Below, one piece after another: positions 57,257 to 64,000 of a stretch of DNA of 64,000 nt (positions are counted from its first letter, which is position 1; the number at the start of each line of letters is the position of its first letter). The translations under genes and the position numbers were made by a program. The notes below the pieces were generated by a model, which was not told the DNA's origin, did not search any database, and saw only the letters and a program-made list of their open reading frames with translations. The stretch comes from Nocardia anocheti (GTDB lineage: Bacteria; Actinomycetota; Actinomycetes; Mycobacteriales; Mycobacteriaceae). Location: NCBI RefSeq assembly GCF_029675105.1, contig NZ_JAQQFV010000004.1:310001-374000 (forward strand). Direction: 5' to 3'.

Positions 57257-58881
57257 GGGACCAGCTTTCCAGGATTGAGCACCCCGGCGGGGTCGAGTTC
57301 GCGTTTCACCGCGCGCAGCACGCGTACGCCCAGGTCACCGATCTCGGCGGTCATCCACGGGCGGTGATCGGCGCCGACGGCGTGGTGGTGGGTGATGGTG
57401 CCGCCCGCGACGACGATCGCGTCACCGGCGGCGCGCTTGGCCTCGGCCCACTGCGCGAGCGGGTCGTCGAGCTGCTTGGCGACGACGGTGAAGTACAGCG
57501 AGGCGCCGGTCGGGTAGGTGTGCGAGATGTGGCACATGACCAGGGCCGGGGTGCCCTGCGCGCCGAGCGCGTCGGTGAGCGCGCCGGTGACCTTGGCCTT
57601 GAGGTTGTCCAGGTTCGACCAGGTGGTCGCGGTCTCCAGGGTTTCGCAGAGCACGCCGAGATCGAGCAGGGCGTCGCGCAGGTACGGCGCGGCGAAGCGG
57701 CCGTGTTCCCACTGCTGGGCGGCCGTCTCGCCGAGCGCGGTGCCGCCCGCGGCGGTGAGCAGGTCGGCGGCCTCCCGCGAGCGCGCCGCGACATGGGCTT
57801 CGGTGCCCTCATAGGTGGTGATGGCCAGGCAGCCCGCGACCGGGGTACCGCCGACATCGCTGGAACGGGCCAGGTTCAGACCGGTCTCGGCCTCGTCGGA
57901 CAGCCGCAGCACCGTCGGCGCCGCACCGGCCTGCACTACGGTGCGCAGGGCCGCGGCGCCGGTGGCGAAATCGGGGAACGACCACGCCTGATAGGCGGTG
58001 GTCGCCGGAACCGGGTGCACCCGCACGGTGACCGAGGTGATGACGCCGAGGGTGCCCTCGGAGCCGACGAACAGTTCACGCAGGTCGGGTCCGGCGGCCG
58101 AGGCGGGGGCGCGACCCAGGTCGAGGGCACCCTGCGGGGTGGCGACGACGAGGCGCTGGACCATGTCGTCGAAGCGGCCGTAGCCCGCCGACGCCTGCCC
58201 CGAGGACCGGGTGGCGGCGAACCCGCCGATGCTCGCGAACTCGAAACTCTGCGGGAAATGCCCCAGCGAGAGCCCGTGCCCGGCGAGCAGTCGCTCGGCC
58301 TGCGGGCCGGTTAGCCCGGCACCCAGGGTGGCGGTCCCGGCGACCGGGTCCACGTCGGTGAGGGTGCCGAGCCTGCGCAGATCCAGCGCGAGGACCGCGT
58401 CGAACTGCCCGCGCACCGGGTCGACACCGCCGACCACGCTGGTGCCGCCACCGAACGGGACGACCGCCACCGCGTGCTCGGAGCAGTACCGCAGCAGCGC
58501 GAGGACCTGGGTGTGATCGGCCGGGTAGACGACCGCGTCGGGGGCGTCCTGTGTCCCGGACGCGCGGCGGCGCAACAGGTCCGGGGTGCTCTTGCCGCCC
58601 GCATGGCGCAGGCGGACGACGTCGTCGGTGGTGAGATGTTCGTCACCGACGATCGCGCGCAACCCCGTCCGATCGGCCTCGGTGAGCGCGCTCGGGCGCA
58701 GCGGCACCTCGGCCTCCGCGCGGCGCGGTACCGGGTCGCCGGAGATGCCGAAGACCTGCGCGAGCAGGCCGCGAATCTGCGGGGACAGGGGCTGGTGTCC
58801 TGCGGGGACACCCCAGGCGTCCCACACCATGTCCGGGGCCACGGTGCCGGGACCGGACTTTTCCTCTTGCGTCTCGACCAT
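57253..58881 (-). CDS. FAD-binding oxidase, alkyl-DHAP-synthase-like
   Basis: 542 residues of the PCMH/VAO flavoprotein family: VVYPADHTQVLALLRYCSEH, FAD-binding VVPFGGGTSVVGG near 142-154 and C-terminal THHHAVGADHRPWM to DPAGVLNPGKLV. The length and the THHHAVG motif match alkylglycerone-phosphate synthase relatives (context like Rv2251). Reaction not proved. The ATG at 58881 has no Shine-Dalgarno and the operator at 58885 begins four bases upstream, so the message may be leaderless or nearly so. Confidence 0.8.
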   Translation of the reverse strand: MVETQEEKSGPGTVAPDMVWDAWGVPAGHQPLSPQIRGLLAQVFGISGDPVPRRAEAEVPLRPSALTEADRTGLRAIVGDEHLTTDDVVRLRHAGGKSTPDLLRRRASGTQDAPDAVVYPADHTQVLALLRYCSEHAVAVVPFGGGTSVVGGVDPVRGQFDAVLALDLRRLGTLTDVDPVAGTATLGAGLTGPQAERLLAGHGLSLGHFPQSFEFASIGGFAATRSSGQASAGYGRFDDMVQRLVVATPQGALDLGRAPASAAGPDLRELFVGSEGTLGVITSVTVRVHPVPATTAYQAWSFPDFATGAAALRTVVQAGAAPTVLRLSDEAETGLNLARSSDVGGTPVAGCLAITTYEGTEAHVAARSREAADLLTAAGGTALGETAAQQWEHGRFAAPYLRDALLDLGVLCETLETATTWSNLDNLKAKVTGALTDALGAQGTPALVMCHISHTYPTGASLYFTVVAKQLDDPLAQWAEAKRAAGDAIVVAGGTITHHHAVGADHRPWMTAEIGDLGVRVLRAVKRELDPAGVLNPGKLVP

Positions 58882-58884
58882 GCG

Positions 58885-58915
58885 TTACATAATGACATAA
58901 GATGTCAAGCAGTAA
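58885..58915. promoter_or_regulatory. 31-bp palindromic operator, likely TetR site
   Basis: TGACAT-AAG-ATGTCA (58893-58907) is flanked symmetrically by TTAC (58885-58888) and GTAA (58912-58915), giving an inverted repeat centred on 58900. It sits immediately upstream of the flavoprotein start, where a bound TetR dimer would block transcription. Confidence 0.65.
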
Positions 58916-59076
58916 CCACAACGACATGTCCTCGAGTCGGCGTCCGAACTCTGTCGGATGTCACTGCCGCCGTTTCACGGCGGCGACCCCGCTGGTCCGC
59001 TCGATACCCTTGGGCGTTCCAGCTCGACCACGGCGCCACACCCCGGCGTCGTCGAACCCACCGGCGGTGAAGCACG

Positions 59077-59697
59077 ATGATCGACCTCGCGACCCACGCG
59101 CACGAGCAGCTCTCGCCCACCGACGTGGCGATTCTGGATGCCACCCGGGCCTGCGTCGTCGATTTCGGCGTGCGCCGGACCACGCTCACCGAGGTGGCGC
59201 GCCGGGCCGGGGTCAGCAGGCCGACGGTCTACCGTCGCTGGCCCGACACCGGGTCGCTGATCGCCGAACTGCTGGTGCGGGAACTGCGCACGATCGTGGC
59301 CGAGACCATGCCCGACACGGGCCTGGGTCGCGACCGGCTGGTGCGCGGAATCGTCGACGGGGCGGGCGCGGTGCGGGCGAACGCGGTGTTCGCCAAGATC
59401 TTCCGCACCGACACCGACCTCATGCTGACCTACGTGTTCGGCAGGCTGGGCCGCAATCAGCGCACGCTGATCGAGCTGTTCGCCACCGCGATCCGGCTCG
59501 GTCACGCCGACGGGTCGATCCGCGACGGCGAGCCCGAGCAGATGGCGGCCATGCTGCTGCTCATGGCCCAGTCGGCGGTGCAGTCGGCGGGCACGGTGTC
59601 ACCGGTGCTGGCCGGTGCGGAGTTCGACGCCGAGTTGTCGAGGGCGATCGAGGGTTACCTGATCCCGCCACGCGACAAGGACTGTGATGACTCCTGA
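59077..59697 (+). CDS. TetR family regulator
   Basis: 206 residues with an N-terminal HTH (TTLTEVARRAGVSRPTVYRR, about 35-54) and a C-terminal ligand domain. It overlaps glpD by 11 bp and is divergent from the flavoprotein/lipid-kinase operon, so it probably controls both through the palindrome at 58885. Same order as Rv2250c beside glpD1 and Rv2251-Rv2252. Confidence 0.85.
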   Translation: MIDLATHAHEQLSPTDVAILDATRACVVDFGVRRTTLTEVARRAGVSRPTVYRRWPDTGSLIAELLVRELRTIVAETMPDTGLGRDRLVRGIVDGAGAVRANAVFAKIFRTDTDLMLTYVFGRLGRNQRTLIELFATAIRLGHADGSIRDGEPEQMAAMLLLMAQSAVQSAGTVSPVLAGAEFDAELSRAIEGYLIPPRDKDCDDS

Positions 59698-61237
59698 TTC
59701 CCACCCCGCCCTCGACGCCGCCCGCCGCACCGCCGACCTGACCGCCCTCGGCGACCATCCCGAGGTCGATGTGGTGGTGATCGGCGCCGGGGTGACCGGC
59801 GCCGGTGTCGCCCTCGACGCCGCCGCGCGCGGCCTGCGCACCCTGCTGGTGGAACGCCACGACTTCGCCTTCGGCACCAGCCGCTGGAGTTCCAAGCTGG
59901 TGCACGGCGGCCTGCGCTATCTGGCGAGCGGACGCGTGGGCATCGCGCACGAGAGCGCGGTCGAACGCGGCATCCTGTTGCGCACCACCGCCCCGCATCT
60001 GGTGCGTCCCCTCCCCCAGCTCGTCCCGCTGCTGCCGGGCCTCAAAGGCACGCAGAGTGCGCTGATCCGGGCCGGTTTCGCCGCCGGTGACGCGCTGCGG
60101 ATCGCCGCGCACACCTCCGTGGACACCCTGCCCCGCTCCCGCCGGGTGGCCGCCGCCGAGGCGCTGCGGCTGGCTCCGACCGTGCGGCGTGAGGGTCTGC
60201 GTGGCGGGTTGCAGGCGTGGGACGGACAGCTCGTCGACGACGCGCGCCTGGTCGTCGCACTGGCCCGCACCGCCGCCGCCCAGGGCGCGACCGTGCTGAC
60301 CAGGGTCGAAGCCGTCACCGCGACCGGCGATACGGTCGAGCTGCGCGACACGATCGGCGGCGAGACGCTGACGGTGCGCGCGCGGGCGGTGATCAACGCG
60401 ACCGGCGTGTGGGCGGGCGAGGTCGACCGCAGCATCGACCTGCGGCCCAGTCGCGGCACCCACCTGGTGTTCGACGCCGCCGCCTTCGGTGGGCTGAGCG
60501 CGGCGCTGACCGTGCCGGTGCCGGGCAGCATCAGCCGTTTCGTCTTCGCGTTGCCCGCCGCGCACGGCCGCGTCTACCTGGGCCTGACCGACGAGGACGC
60601 CCCCGGTCCGATCCCCGACGAGCCCCAGCCCACCGAGGCCGAGATCGACTTCCTGCTCGACACCATCAACACCGCGCTGCGCGAACCGCTGACCCGCGCC
60701 GACATCCGCGGCCGCTTCGCCGGGCTGCGCCCGCTGCTCAAAACGGCCGAGGACAGCACCGCCGACATCTCCCGCGAGCACGCGGTGCTCACCTCCCCCG
60801 ACGGCCTGATCACCGTGGTCGGCGGCAAACTCACCACCTACCGGCAGATGGCCGAGGACGCCGTCGACGCCGCGGTGGCCGCCGCCGGGCTGCCCGCCGC
60901 GCACTGCCGCACCACCCAGCTACCCCTGGTCGGCGCGGTCACCGGTGCCGCCCGCGACCGCATCGACGCGCCCCCGGTGCTGATCGAGCGCTACGGCAGC
61001 GAAGCGGGCCTGATCGTCTCCGCCTGGCTCGCTGACCCCGCCCTGCGCGCCCCGGTCGCCCCCGGTCTCGACGTCACCGCCGCCGAGTTCGACTTCGCCG
61101 TCACCCACGAAGCCGCCCTCACCGTCGACGACCTCCTCGACCGCCGCACCCGCCTCGGCCTGGTCCCGGCCGACCGCGCCGCCGCCCTCCCGGCCGCCGA
61201 AGCCGCCCTCGCCCGGCACGCCGGAGCACGCGACTGA
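59687..61237 (+). CDS. glpD: Glycerol-3-phosphate dehydrogenase (FAD)
   Basis: 516 residues. FAD-binding VVIGAGVTGAGVALDAAARG (30-49), SRWSSKLVHGGLRYL and a C-terminal DAO_C domain. It oxidises glycerol-3-phosphate to dihydroxyacetone phosphate and passes electrons to the quinone pool at the membrane. ATG 59687 is preferred because AAGG lies 6 bases upstream; overlap with the TetR gene indicates cotranscription. Confidence 0.92.
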   Translation: MTPDSHPALDAARRTADLTALGDHPEVDVVVIGAGVTGAGVALDAAARGLRTLLVERHDFAFGTSRWSSKLVHGGLRYLASGRVGIAHESAVERGILLRTTAPHLVRPLPQLVPLLPGLKGTQSALIRAGFAAGDALRIAAHTSVDTLPRSRRVAAAEALRLAPTVRREGLRGGLQAWDGQLVDDARLVVALARTAAAQGATVLTRVEAVTATGDTVELRDTIGGETLTVRARAVINATGVWAGEVDRSIDLRPSRGTHLVFDAAAFGGLSAALTVPVPGSISRFVFALPAAHGRVYLGLTDEDAPGPIPDEPQPTEAEIDFLLDTINTALREPLTRADIRGRFAGLRPLLKTAEDSTADISREHAVLTSPDGLITVVGGKLTTYRQMAEDAVDAAVAAAGLPAAHCRTTQLPLVGAVTGAARDRIDAPPVLIERYGSEAGLIVSAWLADPALRAPVAPGLDVTAAEFDFAVTHEAALTVDDLLDRRTRLGLVPADRAAALPAAEAALARHAGARD

Positions 61238-61246
61238 ACCGCCGCC

Positions 61247-61278
61247 GTCGGCCGTCGCCACCGAATCCGACGGCCGAC
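61247..61278 (+). terminator. glpD 3' hairpin
   Basis: GTCGGCCGTCG (61247-61257) pairs fully with CGACGGCCGAC (61268-61278) over a 10-nt loop, starting 10 bases past the glpD stop. No U-run. It lies between convergent glpD and the GNAT gene; the rest of the 202-base gap shows nothing. Confidence 0.6.
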
Positions 61279-61439
61279 ATCGCCGCGCCACACGCGTACG
61301 GACCCGGCGCACCGAAGCCCGCAACGGGTAGGCGGCACCGGTTCCAGGGGCCGTCCGCCTCACACGCGGAAGGCGTCCACTGGCCACACCATCGAGTGGA
61401 CCGGCGGAGTGCGGCCAGTACGGAGGTCGACGGCGCGGG

Positions 61440-62012
61440 TCAGCCCAGCGACCAGGTGCTCAGCTCCGCGCGCATCGACGCGCGCGGCCATTCGTCCAGG
61501 CCGTGGGCGGTTTCGGCGGCGCGGATGGCCCGCAGTTCCGGGGTCTCCTCGGCAGCCGGGAGGTAGCGGAAGCCGAGGCGCTCGTAGTACGGGCCGTTCC
61601 ACGGGACCTGGGTGAAGGTGGTCAGGGTGAGTTCGCGCAGGCCACGGGCCCTGGCCCAGCGCACCGCATGGTCGATCAGGCGTTTGCCGATACGCAGGCC
61701 CGCGTGCGCCGGGTCCACAGAGACCTGGTCGATGTGCGGTTGCCCGTCGACCAGGCTCAGTACCAGGTAGCCGATCGGGCGGTCGTCCGCGTCGGGCCAG
61801 ACCCAGGCGCGTTCGGCGGCGACGAATTCGGCCAGGATCTCGGCGGCGGGCGGCTCGTCCTCGGCGACCGCCGTCATGCCCACCTCGGCGAAGGGCGCGC
61901 CCGCGCGGCGCTCGATCTCCTGCAGATCCGCGATCTCGGCGGCGGTGGCCGGACGGATGGGTCCGCCCACCGGCTCGCTGCGCGCGGCGGTCTGCGCGAC
62001 GGGCCCGGTCAT
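61440..62012 (-). CDS. GNAT family N-acetyltransferase
   Basis: 190 residues. Acetyl-CoA motif A DQVSVDPAHAGLRIGKRLID near 105-124 and YYERLGFRYLP. Substrate unknown. Its ATG overlaps the TetR stop by 4 bp (62009-62012), so the pair is cotranscribed and the acetyltransferase may be the regulator's target. Confidence 0.85.
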   Translation of the reverse strand: MTGPVAQTAARSEPVGGPIRPATAAEIADLQEIERRAGAPFAEVGMTAVAEDEPPAAEILAEFVAAERAWVWPDADDRPIGYLVLSLVDGQPHIDQVSVDPAHAGLRIGKRLIDHAVRWARARGLRELTLTTFTQVPWNGPYYERLGFRYLPAAEETPELRAIRAAETAHGLDEWPRASMRAELSTWSLG

Positions 62013-62671
62013 CGCACCGGCACCGGGGTCGCGAGGACGCCGTTGAGCAGGGCGCGCAGGGCCCAGCGGGCGCGGGTTCCGGCATCGTCGTCGAGCAGGT
62101 GCTCGCGCAGCGCGACGATGGTCGGGAACCGTTCGGCGGGTAGCTCGGCGAGGCGGCGGGTGATCTCGCCCGCCGCGGCACCCTGCTCGTCCTCGCCCTG
62201 GTCGGCCGCCTCGGCGGTGATGTGCAGGTGGATCAGATCGACCGCCCAGGCCGCGGTGGCCGGATCGAGTCCGCCCTCGCGCAGCAGGGCCAGCATCTGC
62301 TCGATCACGCCGAGCGCGTGACCGGTGGTGGGCAGGCGCCCGAAGGCCACCAGGGCCAGCCCCTCGTGCCGACCGAGCGCCCCGATGGTGGCCTCGACCA
62401 GGGCGGTGAGGCGATCGCGCCAGTCACCGTCGGCGGGCACGGGCACGGTGGACAGCACCTGGTCGAGCATGCCGGTCATCAGATCGTCGCGATTGGCGAC
62501 GTAGACATAGAGCGACGCGGCGCCGGTGTCGAGTTCCTGGGCGACGCGGCGCATGGTGAGCGCGGCCAGACCGGCGGTGTCGAGGATGCGCAGACCGGCT
62601 TCGATCACGACCTCGCGGCTCAGCGGTGCTTTAGCCGGACGGGCCCGGCGACTGACGGGTGCGGCATTCAT
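62009..62671 (-). CDS. TetR family regulator
   Basis: 220 residues: HTH LAALTMRRVAQELDTGAASL (about 34-53) and a TetR_C-type ligand domain (WRDRLTALVEATIGALGRHE). Start ATG 62671; ATG 62683 is possible (four more residues) and neither has a clear Shine-Dalgarno. Confidence 0.85.
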   Translation of the reverse strand: MNAAPVSRRARPAKAPLSREVVIEAGLRILDTAGLAALTMRRVAQELDTGAASLYVYVANRDDLMTGMLDQVLSTVPVPADGDWRDRLTALVEATIGALGRHEGLALVAFGRLPTTGHALGVIEQMLALLREGGLDPATAAWAVDLIHLHITAEAADQGEDEQGAAAGEITRRLAELPAERFPTIVALREHLLDDDAGTRARWALRALLNGVLATPVPVR

Positions 62672-62796
62672 GCGCCCGATCATACGACGCGACCGAACGG
62701 CGTTTGGCACGAACGCTGTTCGCGGATCGTTCAGCGGCCGCGCGGGCCGGTCGATCCACCTATGCTGGCTACAGCCAGTCCGACAAGGAGGCGTTG

Positions 62797-64000
62797 ATGC
62801 ATGCGCATTCGTCCACCGTGGCCATCGTGCCGGGGACCGGGATCGTCGCCCGTTTCGGCGACGTCGTCCTCTATCTGGCCGGGGAGACCCCGTCCACCGA
62901 TCGTCTGCTCGGCGCGGTCGAGACCGTCGCCCACAGCACCGCCGCGTCGGCACCCGGCGCCGCGCTCGCCCAGCGCCTGGCCGGGGTGGTCTTCGGCGGC
63001 GCCTCGGCACCGCCCCCGTTCGGCGTCCTCGCGCCCACCGGCGACGGCACCCTGATCCTGCTGCGCGGCGCGGTGATCGCGGAGATCTCCGGCGCCGAGG
63101 GCAATCGCCGCCTGGCCGGTGACCGCGCCTTCACCTGGGTCGACGAGATCATCCGCGAGCCCGTGCGCCGCATCGCCATCGGCGCGGAACTGGCGGACCC
63201 CACCAGCGCGAATCCGCGCACCGACCTGCGCGCGGGCATCGTCAACGGCAACGGCTTCGTCCTCACGCTGGGCCGCAAACGCAATCAGGCCCCGCGCCGG
63301 GTCGAGGCCGTCGACGAACCGGCCCCCACCGAGGCCACCGGCTTCCAGGCCCTGCGCGCCCCGTCCGCGCGGACGAACACCGGCGAGACTCCGCGCGGCG
63401 CCAGGCCCGCCACCGGCGAATCCCGACGCACGCCCGCCAGCGGGCCGACCACCAGCGACTCCCTGCCCGCCACCTCGGGTTTTCCGGCACCGGAACCCGG
63501 CAACGCCGACAGCGCGACGGTGAGCACCGGCGGACGCACCGGCACCGGCGAGGGCGTCACCGTGAGCACCGGCCAACGTAATTCCCCCGCGTCCGCGGCA
63601 CCGCTGGCCTGGTCCCAGGCCCTGCACACCGCCGAACGCGCCGAGCCGGTGGCCCTGAGCAAGACGACCAGTCCGCGCGGTGCGCTGGTCACCGAGGACG
63701 GTCTGAGTTATCCGCTGGATCGCCCGTATGTGCTGGGCCGCAATCCCTCGGGGGACGATTCGGTGCGCAGCGCCGCCGCCACCCCGATCCTGATCGAGCG
63801 CGACCGGCTCGTCTCGCGGGTCCATGCCTTCGTCGCCCCCGACCGTGGCAAGGTGTTCGTCCGCGAAGCCCCCGCGACCTCGGGCACCTTCTTCGCCGCC
63901 CCCGACAGCGAACGATGGTCCCGGGTGGGCACCCTCCCGATCGAGCTGCAACCGGGTTGGCGCCTGCGTATCAATGATTTTCTGCTGACCTATTGCGTCT
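62797..64000 (+). CDS. FHA domain protein, 3' end beyond the window
   Basis: At least 401 codons from ATG 62797, preceded by AAGGAGG (62785-62791), running open to the window edge. Residues 1-160 are an unrecognised N-terminal domain; 165-300 are a Pro/Thr/Ser/Arg-rich linker; about 305-401 are an FHA domain with YVLGRNPSGDD and RLVSRVHAFV, which binds phosphothreonine. It is probably a target or scaffold of a Ser/Thr kinase pathway. The C-terminus is missing. Confidence 0.75.
   Translation, partial: MHAHSSTVAIVPGTGIVARFGDVVLYLAGETPSTDRLLGAVETVAHSTAASAPGAALAQRLAGVVFGGASAPPPFGVLAPTGDGTLILLRGAVIAEISGAEGNRRLAGDRAFTWVDEIIREPVRRIAIGAELADPTSANPRTDLRAGIVNGNGFVLTLGRKRNQAPRRVEAVDEPAPTEATGFQALRAPSARTNTGETPRGARPATGESRRTPASGPTTSDSLPATSGFPAPEPGNADSATVSTGGRTGTGEGVTVSTGQRNSPASAAPLAWSQALHTAERAEPVALSKTTSPRGALVTEDGLSYPLDRPYVLGRNPSGDDSVRSAAATPILIERDRLVSRVHAFVAPDRGKVFVREAPATSGTFFAAPDSERWSRVGTLPIELQPGWRLRINDFLLTYCV

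Noticed and set aside
1..64000. tRNA, rRNA or insertion sequence
   Set aside because: No cloverleaf with a CCA-type end, rRNA segment or transposase with terminal repeats was seen by eye; a tRNAscan or ISfinder search would settle this.

Overview
The window looks like a chromosome segment of a high-GC actinomycete of the Nocardia/Mycobacterium group, most likely a Nocardia. The evidence is the high GC content, frequent GTG starts, several starts with a TANNNT -10 box six bases before the start codon (leaderless type), EspG and PPE-like type VII secretion proteins, the OctT/GpgP pair of methylglucose lipopolysaccharide synthesis, and gene order that, from memory, follows M. tuberculosis Rv2409c-Rv2448c, with a second block like Rv2249c-Rv2252. 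No rRNA, tRNA, CRISPR array or insertion sequence was found.

Bases 1 to about 7,600 are an accessory island, probably the right end of an integrative element or prophage remnant. It has lower GC, AT-rich promoters and mostly unrecognised small genes around a solitary C5-cytosine DNA methyltransferase (3607-5286) and a two-HTH protein (5579-6160). Also present are a frameshifted, truncated PAPS-reductase-like gene (2222-2627), minus-strand debris of an HTH regulator and an LGFP-repeat protein (2641-3255), and an ORF split by an in-frame UGA (277-651). The main signal is a repeated leader module in front of five unrelated genes: a hairpin with loop ACCGGACAC whose stem sequence changes while pairing is kept, about 16 nt, the box CCACTCGCA, then a Shine-Dalgarno and ATG. 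Two of the modules follow near-identical promoters with the palindrome GTAATATATTAC over the -10 box. Triplicated CTCATCCCA repeats and a strong hairpin mark the likely right junction (7278-7479).

From 7,771 the core chromosome begins: an orphan PemK-like protein, an aquaporin, the transglutaminase/alpha-E/ATP-grasp operon, rpsT, an LCP cell-wall ligase, holA-comEC-comEA, a second LexA-like repressor where M. tuberculosis has eis, DegV, octT with a long repeat-bearing N-terminal extension, gpgP, rsfS, nadD, a TPR-like protein, YjbR, a VWA/MoxR pair and proA (minus strand). A plus-strand block follows: ribokinase, RtcB, a RecQ helicase with a PRTase-like tail, an O-methyltransferase, a secreted protein, a stand-alone LigD-type polymerase, a 2-hydroxyacid dehydrogenase and a three-gene type VII island. 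Next is the minus-strand block proB, obg, rpmA, rplU, rne, ndk, DUF4233, folC, valS, with hairpins after rpmA and in the valS leader.

The right end (55.6-64 kb) holds an AAA ATPase, a glycerol-phosphate/lipid cluster (diacylglycerol-kinase-like protein plus alkyl-DHAP-synthase-like flavoprotein, divergent from TetR-glpD, with a 31-bp palindromic operator between them), a GNAT/TetR pair and an FHA-domain gene cut by the window end.
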